DNA of 64,000 nt from Embiotoca jacksoni. Taxonomy: Eukaryota; Chordata; Actinopteri; Embiotocidae. Shown in pieces: positions 24,041 to 39,699 of this stretch (positions are counted from its first letter, which is position 1; each line of letters begins with the position of its first letter). The DNA lies in the NCBI GenBank assembly GCA_022577435.1, contig JAKOON010000012.1, positions 14,367,585 to 14,431,584 on the forward strand, in the 5' to 3' direction. The notes beneath the pieces are model-generated. The model ran no database searches and was not told the DNA's origin. It was given only the letters and a program-made list of their open reading frames with translations. Made by a program: the position numbers and the translations under genes.

Positions 24041-27000
24041 ATAACTTTTCTGTCATCCTGTTGTGACAAAGTGTACAACTCTTCTCAGTTCATCATCAAA
24101 CATGTCATAGTAATTCACTTTTAAATGAGATCTATATTACACAAAAAAAACCAGTTATCTCAACTAGAAATGATGTTAACGTGAGTACAACTGGAAATTA
24201 TGTTAATGTGATTAGAGAGCTACAGCTAGAACAACAGTACATAATGCTAAAATAAAACAATGTTCAGCCAAAGCTGTCAAGTGCAAAGAAAAGTATCTTT
24301 CACCTTTATTGAGAAAACAGGTGGATTTTATTCAAATTGTGTGTACATTTGTGTTTCCATAGTTTTGTTCCCTTCATTTAGTTCCAAGCACCTCTTCCTT
24401 CCCTAGCATAGTCAGAGAGTTTTTACCAATGGCTGTTTGCTGGAACGTTTTACTGCACAAAATCGGGTTAATGTAATTGTGCTTCTGTTCTTTTTTTGGC
24501 TGCCTGCTCCAGCAAATCTCAGAGTTCACAAAACCTGGTTTGTACTGGATCAGGGACCTGCTACTCTGTGTGTCCAGTGTGGGTTTCTGTCAGCTACGGT
24601 TTAGAACAAGAAAATGCAAAGGCAATATAAAGTCACAGCATTCAGGACATGCTGTACTTATAGGGATTGTAAACCTATATGACTATTTATGGCATCAAAA
24701 TGCTGTCTCCCTCTTTACTCTCTATTCCTTGTCTCTCACTCATTTTCAACCCCCCTTCCCTCCTGTAAACTGCTTACTTAGCACTTTGAACTAACTGAGA
24801 CACTTAACTTTAAATGCCATTTAATGACAGTCTGATGCAATGAGTGTAGCAGCAGGTGGTAAAGGGCAGTTTTAGGCCTGATGACAGTGTATAGCTCTGG
24901 CTCCACTATGTCATTCAGGGTTAATCAGTGATGTTTCTGAGAGAGTAAGCTTTTCATTGACCCACATATCGAACAGCATGCACTGTTCAGCGCAGAGGTT
25001 ACAATGAGTTCGTGAGAACAGTGGAAAGAAGAAGAAAGCAAAATGTGGTTGGGGCCTTCGTTTCATGGAAATGTTTGGTGCGTGCATCTTAAAAGGACAG
25101 TTTAACTGAGGAAATGTGCATCATCTCTTACTTCAACCTACATACTAGGGGGGAAAAAAACATTTCTGTTTAAAATTAAACATAAGACCTGTTATAATAT
25201 ATCTTTTTACTTGTTTTTTTTTTAATGATCAATATTTTATATTAACAATCGATTAAAACAACCAGGAAGCCCCTTTTTAATCCTTTCAGTAATTATTTTA
25301 GCCAGTTTGTTGGTCAGTGCACCACTTTGATCCTGACTCAAATATCTCAATATCTCTAGACGGATTGCCATGAATTTCTTTGCTAATATTCATGGTCCCT
25401 AGAAGATAAATCATAACGGCCTCAGTGAACTTTCCATCTCGTTCCACAAGCAGTTTAAATCGTTAATACTTTGGTTTGTTATGACATGCCTGCGAAATTA
25501 ATGGAATATCAGCCCCAGCTCATCTGACGTAGCCTCAATTACCAAGCATGTGAACACATAAGGATTTCTTCAAAGTTTTTACTATATTTATGTAATGAGC
25601 ACGGATAGCTGTGAAACTCTAACATGACTGGTTGGCAAAGGCATACAGCTACTAGGCTGTAATTTGAGTTTAATGTTGTATCTTTGTCATCATGTTAGAT
25701 CAACAGAGTCTGCTGGCCTGCCAAAATCAACCTGAGTCTCAGCCAACTGAACAACTTCTGAACTTTAGACCAGACTGGACTTTAAAAAAGCCAAGGCCAG
25801 CATTGTGCTCCCTGTCTTTTTTGCTGTCACTCCTGCCTTTTATGGACTGACATATAACTAGACGTGTGTTTCTAAAAGTAAATCTGCCATAAAAGTTGGT
25901 CTGTCTTCTATGAGTAAATTGCCAAGCGGTACAGTGCTGCATCATTTATATTTCTGAAGTTAATGTAAACTACTCTCTTTGTATAACTTGCTCTTTTGAT
26001 GCAGCTGAAGCCTATAGGTACAAAAATCAGTAAAATAATGCAATTTAGAATTTTTTGGGGGTTTGTTTATACATAAATGATATAAATATAGACTAAAATA
26101 TGCATCATATATATACTTCAGAAGATCTTATGGTCAATGATCTTGGCAGGACCAAGACCTTTTTAATGCTGACCCATAGCTAAAGAAACATTTGGAATGA
26201 ATCTCCCAGCACTGCAAGTCTCTTTGTGTGGTTGTAAACTGTCATTGCTCATTTTACCCAGCCACACATATGAAATCATATTACTTACATTCCTAACTGT
26301 CTATCAGTTTATGTTCCAAACTGTCCTGTGGCTCTAGTGCTGTAAGGTGTCTAAATGTTGAGAAATTACTTGAAAAATTCTGAACTATGACTGCTGTTTT
26401 TCAGGTTGAGGGACTTTAAAACGGTCTCCAACCAACTGTATTGTCATGAGTAATCTAATGTGTTCAGTAAAATATAAACTATTTTGTGTAGGTGGTTTTC
26501 TTGGCAGTGCTGCACACACATTTACATCACAGTGAGAAGTTACAAAAGCTTGTTTGGTCTTGTTTTATCATGTGAAATGTCACTTGAAGATATCCGGTTT
26601 TTATGTTTAAGATATATCTTCAGGAAGTTACTCAATGTGTTTCCCCAGTTTGAAAAAAGATCATATGAGCAACAGCCATAATGATAAAAAAAAAAAAAAA
26701 TAAAAAAAAAAAGTCTCAAAGCCAGTAAACTTGTCACTGAAAACATTGAAAACAGCACAAGTAATTAATCAAATGAAAGACGGCTGAATTACAGTAAGCT
26801 GCTTCCGTTTCAGGGTTCTGGTATTGTGCATGCTGGCTCACTGACACACTGGGACATACAGTATAAACAGAACAGAACCATTAATGTTCTCAGTAACACC
26901 TGTGATTTACCTGGTATTACAAGTCTGCTGTGAGACAAAGGACGTTATAATTAATGAGAGTATTACTGAATATTATTAAAAATAAAATATTGACTAGACT

Positions 27001-27439
27001 GAGGAAGAGAAATGTCTTTACTTGATGAATACGGTAAGATGTAACACAAATGTTAGATGTAGCAATGTAGATTTTACATGTGTCACTCATTAAAAGTGGA
27101 TGTTATCAACATTAATCTTAACAGTCAAACACAAGTTTCCAAAGATACTAAATGACTCAAATATGAATTCAGTAAGGACGATGTGTTCTCTCACGTTTAA
27201 TCTTCATTCATCTGTGAGCAAGTTTTTCCTGCTGCTTCTTTTGTCAAATCTGCACTCCCATGCTGTCAAATCACTCATTCATAATCTTGTCGTTACCATT
27301 CCCGTTACCATTGCCCATCGTTTCTGCCCATGCTTTTGGGCTAGTTTCTCATCTTTGTTCTTCAAATATCATTATAATTCTGTGATTTCAGACCTTCTGA
27401 TGTGTAATCCTCCTCCTTCCCCTCCACACCTGACTGAAA
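24041..27439. other. Gene-poor stretch with an old dispersed repeat
   Basis: At about 25290-25600 the sequence carries GATTGCCATGAATTTCTT, TTCATGGTCCCTAGAAGAT and ATACTTTGGTTTGTTATGAC. These are phrases of a very common percomorph noncoding repeat. Poly-A and poly-T runs occur near 26684-26712. No coding exon was recognised. Confidence 0.45.
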
Positions 27440-27620
27440 TTTTCAGATGAACCCTGACCTTTGAGCCTGGTTCCATCAGAGGTTTGTTCTTGTTAAAGGG
27501 GACTTTTTCTTTCCCAGTGTTGGATGTTTTGTTCCTGTTAAAAGGGAGTTTTTTTCCAGCCACCGCTCATGTGGGAATTGTTGGATTGTTGGGTTGTTGT
27601 GTTAAGTTCCCTGAGATATT
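27440..27620 (+). mobile_element. L2-like LINE 3' UTR fragment
   Basis: The text GGTTCCATCAGAGG, TGTTAAAAGGGAGTTTTTT and GGGAATTGTTGGATTG is characteristic of the 3' UTR of fish L2-type LINEs. The GTTCTTGTTAAAGGG segment appears twice, suggesting an internal duplication. No coding part remains. Confidence 0.65.
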
Positions 27621-27692
27621 TTAATAACTGATGTGACGGTCCTATCCTACATCCTTTTGGGACATCACTCAATGAAGCGGCCTTTCACCAAA

Positions 27693-28236
27693 GCGACAAC
27701 CAGCAGTGACATCACCCATTGATTTGTGAATGGCCGTTATGAAGCCTCGAGTTCGGAATTTGGCCAGCGCCATTTTACTTGTCCCGAGCAGTTTGGAGCC
27801 CATAGTGACCATATTTGGGCGAAATTTGGAGGGAGCAAGCGGTGGATCTGACTTGATCTGATTGGAACTCTGGCGATACTACGTCCTGCCCACCAATAGC
27901 TGCAACCTGACTGCACCACAGCCCTGTCAATCAAACAGACACGCCCCCCCACCCCTTGATTATTTTATAATCAATGAAGGAATTGTTTTCAGATGGATGG
28001 CCAGAACACTAATCTGGAAGATTGAATTTAGCAAATGACATACAGGAAACATATTTATGAAAAATATAATTAATAATAATTATTATAATTATAATACAAA
28101 TTTTATTGACTGAGAATTTCACGAGACACTTTTTGGAGTCAACCTCTAGCTGCACTTGGTGGTATTGCAATTTAAGACACTTCCGCATTGGCCTCATTTT
28201 TTGGAGCCGGGAGCTACGTCAACCTTTATATACGGT
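27693..28236 (+). repeat. Dispersed repeat family, copy A
   Basis: The copy runs from a GTGACATCACCCATTGATTTG start through GGAGCCCATAGTGACCATAT and CAATCAAACAGACACGCCCC to a CTACGTCAACCTTTATATAC end. Related copies lie at 46140-46460 and 51985-52322 in the same orientation. It has no coding capacity. It is interrupted by an AT-rich (AATTATTAT)n-type stretch near 28060-28100. Confidence 0.75.
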
Positions 28237-30663
<2,427 letters not shown>

Positions 30664-33600
30664 ATGAATGATTTGGAGGAGGTGAAGGACAGACCCCAGT
30701 CTCCAGGATCTACATGTGAGTCCCTGAAGAGTAACAGGTCCAGGGATGATCCTCCTTTCTTCAGTAATAAACCAGTAGCCAAGTTTCCAGGATCCACATG
30801 TGAGTCCCTGAAGAGTAACAGGTCCAGGGATGATCCTCCTTTCTTCAGTAATAAACCAGCAGCCAAGTCTCCAGGATCCACATGTGAGTCCCTGAAGAGT
30901 AACAGGTCCAGGGATGATCCTCCTTTCTTCAGTAATAAACCAGCAGCCAAGTCTCCAGGATCTACATGTGAGTCCCTGAAGAGTAACAGGTCCAAGGATG
31001 ATCCTCCTTTCTTCAGTAATAAACCAGCAGCCAAGTCTCCAGGATCCACATGTGAGTCCCTGAAGAGTAACAGGTCCAGGGATGATCCTCCTTTCTTCAG
31101 TAATAAACCAGCAGCCAAGTCTCCAGGATCCACATGTGAGTCCCTGAAGAGTAACAGGTCCAAGGATGATCCTCCTTTCTTCAGTAATAAACCAGGAGCC
31201 TCAGAAACAAAGTAAGAAACTGTTTCTGCTGTAGATTGACCCGTGGGTGATTAATTTCGCAGGAAGAAAAAATGCTTTTCTGTCTGTTAATGCCAGTTCA
31301 TGCTTTCCATGTCTGCGTGTCCGCAAGGCTTGACACGTCCATGTGATGTGAATTTTGTCACTTGGCCAAGTCTCTGAGGGCCTGTGGAGACTTTTCCACG
31401 GATGTCTGCATGTTGTCCACAATTTCTGAAACCAAATCTGAATCCAGTAGAATCCCTTTCAGATGTGGCAGAATGAGAAATTGAGTCATCATCAAAAGTA
31501 TAATGATGCCTCTTGCACATTTCATTTTCACCTAATATCCTCCAAGTAGTCTTTGGTGCGACAAAATATTTCCAGAAAGTAAAATACAACAAAGTAAATG
31601 TACACACTGGTGCTCAAAGAAATTGAAAATGCAAGATACTGCAAAGTGCTCAAAACTACAAACATACAACAAAGCTGTTGTTTTCACACTATGACCTGTT
31701 AAGAAATGTTCTCAAAAACAGTGCTGGTATTAAACTTTTGAATGTATGATTTTTACTATGTTTTTTACTGGTCAAAATAATGTTTCCTTTTATGTTTATA
31801 GAGAGCAGCGGTCCCTCTGTGCTTTGTGTCAGGATGTCAGGAAGGATCTAGTGTCTACCAGCTGTGGACACTGGTTCTGTAAACAATGCATCACGTCATA
31901 CTCGGACCAGTCTGCCTCATCGGGAGGCTACCCCTGTCCACATTGTGGGAAAAGGTCCAGAACAAGTCCTAGTAAGTTTAGCTGCATTAAACAAATCCAT
32001 ATTTTCATCCCTATATTTTTTGTTTGGGTATTGAAAACTAGTCAGTCTCTCTACCTTTTTTTTTTCTTGGTTCTAGCTGATGCTGATCTGCAGAAGGTTT
32101 TAGATCAGCACAAGCTCAGTCTCAGGGGGAGATGTGAATGTGTGACTGAAGGAACTGATGAACCAGGAAGCAGAACCCACCTCACCAGGATCTACACTGA
32201 GCTCTACATCACAGAGGGACAGAGTGACGAGGTTAATACCCAACATGAGGTGGGGCAGCTTGAAGCTGCTTTCAAGATGAAAACCCTCAACGACACTCCT
32301 ATCAGGTGCCACGGCATCTTCAAAGCTTTACCCCACCAGCAGCAGCACATCAGAGTTGTTCTGACAAACGGCGTCGCTGGCATTGGAAAAACCTTCTCGG
32401 TGCAGAAGTTCACTCTGGACTGGGCAGCAGGCTTAGAAAACCAAGACGTCAGTGTGGTGATTCTGCTTTCGTTCAGGGAGCTGAACTTGATTAGGGCTGA
32501 GCAGTACAGTGTTCTCAAGCTGCTCCATGTTTTCCATCCAACATTACAGAAGGTCACAGCAGAGCAGCTCGCTCTCTGTAAACTTCTGTTCATCTTTGAC
32601 GGCCTGGATGAAAGCAGACTCTCATTGGATTTCAACAACGGTGAGGTTGTGTCTGATGTCACACAGATGTGTCCAGTCAACGTGCTGCTGACAAATCTCA
32701 TCAAGGGTAATCTGCTTCCCTCGGCTCTCGTCTGGATAACTTCCCGACCTGCAGCAGCCAATCAGATCCCTCCTACATGTGTCGACAGGGTAACGGAGGT
32801 ACGAGGCTTCACTGACGCCCAGAAGAAAGAGTACTTCAGGAGAAGGTTCAGTGATGAGGAGCTGTATGGCAGAGTCATCTCACACATCAAGACATCAAAG
32901 AGCCTCCACATCATGTGTGGAATCCCCGTCTTCTGTTGGATCACTGCTACAGTTCTGGAGCACATGTTGACTGCACAGCAGGGAGGAGAGCTGCCCGTGA
33001 CCCTGACCGACATGTACTCACACTTCCTGCTGGTTCAGACAAAGAGGAGGAAGCACAAGTATGACGAGGGACACCAGACGAGTCCGCTGGAGCTGATGGA
33101 GGCCGACAGGGACGTTCTCCTGAAGCTGGCGAGGCTGGCGTTCGAACATCTGGAGAAGGGAAACATCATGTTCTACCAAGAAGACCTGGAGCAGTGTGGT
33201 CTGGATGTCACAGAGGCCTCGGTCTACTCAGGAGTTTGTACAGAGATTTTCAAAAGAGAGTGTGTGATCTTCCAGAAAACAGTCTACTGCTTTGTTCATC
33301 TGAGCATACAGGAGTTTCTGGCTGCAGTCTACATGCTCCACTGTTACACCAGCACAAACAAAGAGGTGCTGCAGACTTTTTGGGGAAATTCCTTTGAAAA
33401 CACAAGCTGTAAGATATTTCTGGATGACTTCCTGAAGAGAGCCACAGAGAAATGCCTGGAAAGTAAAAATGGCCACCTGGACCTGTTCCTGCGATTCCTT
33501 CATGGCCTCTCTCTTGAGTCCAACCAGAGGCTCATAGGAGGCCTGCTGGGTCAGATAGAGAACAGTCCAGAAATGATCCAGAGCGCCATAAACAACCTGC

Positions 33601-36600
33601 AGAACATGAATGTGTGTTACTTTTCTCCTGACAGAAGCATTAATATCCTCCACTGTCTGATGGAGATGAACTACCTCTCAGTACATCAGGAAATCCAAGA
33701 GTTCCTGAGGTCGAAGAGCAAATCCAAACTCTCTGAGATCCACTGCTCGGCTCTGGCCTACATCATGCAGATGTCAGAGGAAGTTCAGGATGAGTTGGAC
33801 CTGGAGAAGTACAGCTCAACATCGGAGGGACGACAGAGACTGATCCCAGCTGTGAGGAACTGCAGAAAGGCTCGGTGAGTCCAGATCTGATTATACGACA
33901 GAAAGGTTGTTTTATTTTTTTAGATATTCACACTATAACTTTCTCATGAGTCTTTAAACAGTGTACCGCTGCAAACACTATTCTTGTTGCATATGTTCTT
34001 GAGGTGTTTCAAACGCTGTGAAAACATAGATGTATTTTAGTTAGCTATGTTTACAGCTGTAAAAAAAAAAAAAGAACAGTTATTCTGTTTTTTGTCTCCT
34101 TGTCTTCCTTTGGGTTATGAAGGCGACATTAATATTATACAAATTCAGTCAGATACGATTATCTGAACCACTCGTGAAGAAAAAAAATGTCAGACATCAC
34201 CAGATGGTGCGACACATCATCAGTGATAAACCTGAGGTCAGGTGTTTCAGGTCGGAGATCATCAGACACCAGGTGACCCAGCCGGGCATAATCAGCACCT
34301 GGCTTGAGTCCTTGTGGCGTGCTGCATAATATTTTTCATCAAATGCATGAAGCGAATATAAAATGTCCTTTTTTTTTCATAACATTTTGTAATATGTGTG
34401 TCATGACAGACTCTCCAGCTCTGGACTCAGACCGACTCACTGTGAAATCGTGGCCTCAGCTCTGAAGTCCAAACCCTCCTTTCTGATAGAGCTGGACATG
34501 AGTTCCAACAACCTGAAGGACTCAGGAGTGGAGCAACTCTCTGCTGGACTGGAGAGTCCAAACTGCATACTGGAGACTCTGAGGTCAGGTCACTGATTGT
34601 AGCTGTCATTTGTTTGTTTCTTAAATAGCAAGGTTATGAAGAATGGAGATACAGTTTTATTTCTGTGCAGATAAGAAACGAGATCACAAACAGCTGGTGT
34701 TGGAGCAATGTCACTCTGACTATCATAATGTTCCTTGATATTTTTTATCTTGATATCAACAGATAAAAAAAACCCAATCATTCGTTGTTGAGTCTTTTTT
34801 TGTACTTGTGTATCTTAAACTAACCACAGATCAAGCAGTAGATCAAGTCAGTACAAAGTGCAGCAATTTTGTGTGGAAAAAAGAAATTCAATCACGTGCA
34901 AAAAAGGTTTTGTACATGCAAAAAATGCCCTACTGGAAAGTTTGTATGTAGCTGTCAGCACCAGAGGGGCTCTTGAAGCACATGTACAAACAGTATACTA
35001 CATGTGTGCAGAGTAATGAGCAGGGAAAAGCCTGTCTAGCTAAAATAAATGGTGTCTCAAGATTTAGAAAAATAAACTTTTAAAGAACATAATAAATCTA
35101 TCTTTAAAACAACTATTGACATTTATTGAACAAATACATATATACATATCAACAACCACCCATGGGGGGGTATTCCATAACTTAATTTCTTAGACAGTTT
35201 AGTGTCACAAAAATCCCTTCATTTATAAGTGTTCTCCTGTTGGTTACACTACATCGCTTACTTTGAAAAAATGAGCTGTTGCTTAATTCTGAGAAGTTTT
35301 TCGAAAAAATTTAGTTTGCCAGTTTCAGCCTGCGTTGTGTTGGGTTCAGCTTTTTGGAGCTTCCATTTTTTCAAACTTCTCTCTTCTTAACTTGCATGTT
35401 TTTTTTTTCTGTTTTCAGTTTGAAGGGCTGCAGGTTTATCTGCTGTGATTCTCTGGTCTCTGCTCTGAAGTCCAATCCTTCCTGTCTGAGAGATCTGGAC
35501 CTGAGCTACAACAGCGTAAAGGACTCAGGAGTGGAAAAACTGTGTGGTTTTTTGGAGATTTCACAATGTAGACTGGAGACTCTGAGGTCAGTCCACTGTC
35601 TGTCTGTAACTATTGTAGATTTTATGTATTTGATTACCAACCGAGCTTCCATCTAAATTTGCTTTTCTTCGTATATTTGGTTTTCCCGTCCTAAATCGAG
35701 AGTTTTCTGTAGGTGCATCTGTCTGGTGGGAGTTTTGTGGGTCCTTCCTCAAGAAAAAATTAAGTTTCTCATCGAAGAATATGCAATTTCTCCAAATTTT
35801 TGACCATTATTATTTCCGTATCTGTGTAGACTTGTCCAAACATTTGGAAAAGCTAGACCAGCTAGACTTAAACAGAAGATCCTCGAAAACTCATTTCTAA
35901 TAAAGTTTACTTATATATAAAATCTCTAATGTTTGATCTATAATGTCTGGTCACTAATATTTATCCTTCAGAGCACACACACAGAAACACTATCATATTT
36001 ACACATGTAGGTGTCTCAAGTATCAATCCAGTATTGATCCTGTAATGACAGATTTGATGGATGTCGCCAGCACGTTCTTAATCTGTGTTCATCTTCATGT
36101 TGTGCTGACATTAGGATGACATTGGTATGATGATCCACGACAATAACATTAGAATGACTAAGAAAAACTCATGTGCCGAGCTGCACATTTAAAACTTGGA
36201 ACACATTCGATTGGATCATAAATGATTTTATCTCGTGTTTTTATCATTCAGATTGTATCGCTGCGATCTGTCAAAGATCAGCTGTGCTCATCTGATCTCA
36301 GCTCTGAGGTCCAATCCGTCCCATCTGAGACATTTGGACCTGAGTGGAAACAAGCTGCAGGATTCAGGAGTGAAGCAGCTGTGTGATTTTCTTCGTAGTC
36401 CACCCTGTCGACTGGAGACTCTGAGGTCAGAATGATATGATGTAAAAGTTGTGGTGACACTAAACTGCAGACATAAGGCTGATATAATATTGATCCATAC
36501 TGATAATCTTCCGCTGTTTTCTTCTTTCTTCAGTTACAGATTAAAACCTTAACAAAGAAGAACATGCTACACTGGAAAACTCGCTCTGAAACTCTGATAG

Positions 36601-38201
36601 ACTAGAGTGTCATATTAGTTTCACCCTTTTTTCTTTTAAACAAATTACAATTTAACATTTAAATACGCTGAATAAGTAAACGCATTTCAAATATCAAACA
36701 ATAACAAGTATTTTCAGTATTTGCTTGGCCAACACTTTTAAGGAGCTCTTTGAAGCTTAAACTGCTGAACTGTTAAAACTTGAAGATGTTTTTGCTTTAA
36801 TGACTACTGTATTCTAGAGAAAGTATTGTTTATGTCTTTTGTTTACTTTTCCCCAAAATTCATCCCGATGAGTTTTTACAATCTTTGAGTAGAATGTGAA
36901 AAAAATGTCAGTTGGTTTTTGCTTGTGTTTGTAGAGATGGAGCCACTGGCAGCGTTAAAGAGCTGAAGTCACGACGTCTTCATTAAAGCTGCAGCTTGTT
37001 GTCATTAGTATTAATGAGAGCTTTTTGAACTTTTTCCTTTTTGACTGTTTTAACCTGCATCGTGTTGTGATCAGCTCTATGGAGTTCCCATTTTCTAAAC
37101 TTCTAAAACTTCTTTCCAGATTATGAAACACTGAATGATTTGAAGGACGAATTTTGTCTTCTAAACTTCCACTTGTATTCTTCCTGCAGATTGAGTGGCT
37201 GCAGTTTGTCAAAGACCAGCTGTGCTTCTCTGGCCTCAGCTCTGAAGTCCAATCCGTCCCATCTGAGAGATCTGGACCTGAGCGACAACAACCTGCGGGA
37301 TTCAGGAGTGAAGCTGCTGTGTGATTTTCTCAAGAGTCCACACTGTCGACTGGAGACTCTGAGGTCAGTAGAGGATTAGATTTAGCCCACGTTGCTCTCA
37401 GTGCCACACACAGTTAGTAAAGCAGTGTTTCTCGTAAACCCTCAGCCTTCCCAGTGTCTGCTTTCATCAGAGAAGGAGACAAGAGTCAGTCAATCAGATC
37501 AGCCAGAGGCCTGTTGTGATCTTGATTTGAAGTTGATGAGATGACTGATGCTGTAAATAAAGCTGGTTTACAGCTGACAGCCTTACAAGATGTACAGAGA
37601 CAGTGGTTCTCATTTTTAAATGGCCATACTGTCACCACAGCTCTGAGATCAGTCTGACTGAAGCCTGCAAATCACTGTCTCTTATTTCAGAGAACCATGA
37701 ACCATGTATTAAGTAACCATGTGGTCTTTATAGAGACCAAAATCTCTGACGAAGTCAAGTAATCACGTTTGTCTATCTGTTCTTCTGTCATTTGTTTCAT
37801 CCAAATATCTTCAATGTCAGCCTCCATATTTATTTGTCAGGTAATATTTCAGAAAAATTTGTTAAAATGTAACAACAGTTGTTTAAATGTCAAAGCAGTA
37901 AATGCATCACAGAAGCGTTCATGACTCAGCAGTTTATTTCCACTGTGAATTTAAGTGAAATCTGCAGAGGTAACAAACTTGATGGTCTAAGTCTCTGCTG
38001 GTCTGTTAGCTTTAAGCTCAGTGGGTTCACTCCAACACATTATGTTCAGAGCCAAAAGGAAGCTGGCTACACTACAAAGCTGCTCCACTGATGGACTTTA
38101 TACGGGATGTGTTGCATCACTGGCTGACGGCTGGTGAAGTGAGTCTGCAAACACTCATTAACACCTCTGTTGTTTCTTCTTCTCTCTGCAGCTGGAAGTG
38201 A
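30664..38201 (+). CDS. NLRC3-like fish NLR with RING, FISNA, NACHT and LRRs
   Basis: This is a cytosolic NOD-like receptor of the expanded fish NLR-C group, with a presumed role in innate sensing. Eight exons were read: 30664-31211, 31802-31971, 32077-33874, 34410-34583, 35419-35586, 36252-36425, 37190-37363 and 38192-38201. Their sum is 3216 bases, an exact 1072 codons, and every junction phase fits. Domains in order: MNDLEEVKDR start; six 28-residue repeats (about residues 13-180); a C3HC4 RING-type finger (CALC, SCGH, FCKQC, CPHC; about 188-231); FISNA (LQKVLDQHKLSLR onward); NACHT with Walker A GVAGIGKT at about 338-345 and Walker B FIFDGLDE at about 412-418; four LRR exons of the LxxCxL / LKSNPSxLRxLDLS type; and a last exon adding WK before TGA. 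There is no B30.2 domain. The start is the first in-frame ATG after the acceptor. No disabling lesion was seen. Which of the many fish paralogues it is cannot be told. Confidence 0.92.
30700..31203 (+). repeat. 84-bp coding minisatellite, six units
   Basis: Six head-to-tail 84-bp units each encode a variant of PGSTCESLKSNRS(R/K)DD followed by PPFFSNKP. Differences are few: Arg/Lys at one site, VAKF against AAKS at the first unit's end, and synonymous changes such as GGATCT/GGATCC. The unit length keeps both strands open, which produces a spurious 205-codon antisense frame. Confidence 0.95.
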
Positions 38202-39699
38202 TGATCTTTGTAAAGGTGAGGGTGACAGTTTGTGTGCAGAGAGAGAATTAGCTTTGTCCTGATGATCCAGAGAGGTTGAAGCAGCAGCTTGCATATATCA
38301 CATCTACAAACTTGCTGCCTTTCATCAGTCACCCTCCATCGCCCTGGACGAAGCTCCTGGGAAGGCTGTCTTTGGTTATCACATTGAGAAGAGAGCTGTT
38401 GTTTGCTCTGCATGCCTAACCATTAAGCTTGCCATTAAGTGTGGATCGAGTTGGACCATCTGCTCGGTGCTTTACCTGTTAGACACAGAGCTTTCACTGT
38501 AACACAGAGGTTGTATTGTTAGGACCAGGCGGCCAAAAATGTTTTTTATTTGCAGCCTCCACAAATTGATTTAAATTGGCCCTGTGACAATGAGATATCA
38601 CAAGCCCTGCATTTGACTGTAAATACTTAATTTTTGTTGCATTTTGTATTGCTACTGGAGTTCAAATATATCCATGACAGTTCCCAGCAAGTAGATTTAC
38701 TGCCATTATTGTGTCATCTGACCAGTTTTAACACGTTTCTAGGTTGCCAGTTTTTCAAACGCTAGTAATGAATTAGCTTGCAGTAAATTGACATCATCTG
38801 ACTGAATGAAGAGAATATAAAATTTTGCAATTGTTTTTAAATATTTTCATATTTATCATAATACTTGTCTTGTTTGTCCAAACTGAGTGAGTTTGGATAA
38901 TTTTCAGAGAATGCCGTCCATTTTAAGACTGAGTAATTAATTTTAATTTCAGTAATTTGATCAAAAAGTGAAGTGTGCAGGTAAACAACTATAATGTTTT
39001 TGATGAAATGTATTAAAACTGAAATGTTTCAGCTGGTGCAAAGACTGCCATTTATGTGTTATTATTACATTATAATTTTATTTTGAGATAGTGTTTTTTG
39101 AAAAACTGAATTTAAAGACGGTCGTACGATACAATATTAAGTGCAGACTTGTTCATATCAGTTCATCTTAATGAGCGTGAATTCAGTAAACCTAAAACAA
39201 AATGTACTTTGATATTGTTTTTTTTTAACTTTGTGTTTTTACAATGGGTTTTTTTACAACTTGTTTTTATAATATCTGAAAGCATTTTTTCGTTACTAAA
39301 ATAATAAAAATTCAATAAAACGTATGTGTTTATCAAAACAAGATGCTGTGTTTTTGTTGTAGTCTAATCTCAAAGCACTCTAAAGGCTTCATTTGTGTAT
39401 TAAAATCACCAATAGTTCCTCCTAAGGAGAATGACTGGATGCACACTACCTGGTTTTAGTTTCAGGTCTTGTTTCCTTGTCACTACTCAAGAGTTGTAGG
39501 TAGGTCTGGTGTTGACGGGCTCTGACTGGAACATGTTATAGGGATGTTGAGTTGGCAGAGAAAACAAAGTCTCATACCACAAGCATTAAACAAGTCTGAC
39601 TGCATCATTGTGTCAATGAAATTTATGCCAGTTGAAGAGACATACTTAAACAAATGAACTGCTGACATGAAGCTCATCTGTCTTGATGTTTTTTCAGAG
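38202..39699 (+). other. NLR 3' UTR and downstream flank
   Basis: AATAAA motifs at 39303-39308 and 39314-39319 could end the NLR transcript, giving a 3' UTR of about 1.1 kb. The sequence is AT-rich and noncoding. Confidence 0.5.

Noticed and set aside
30700..31203. CRISPR-like direct repeats
   Set aside because: Units are contiguous without spacers, code in frame, and lie in a vertebrate gene.
32204..32761. 185-codon antisense frame inside the NACHT exon
   Set aside because: It is a shadow of the well-supported sense NACHT coding sequence.
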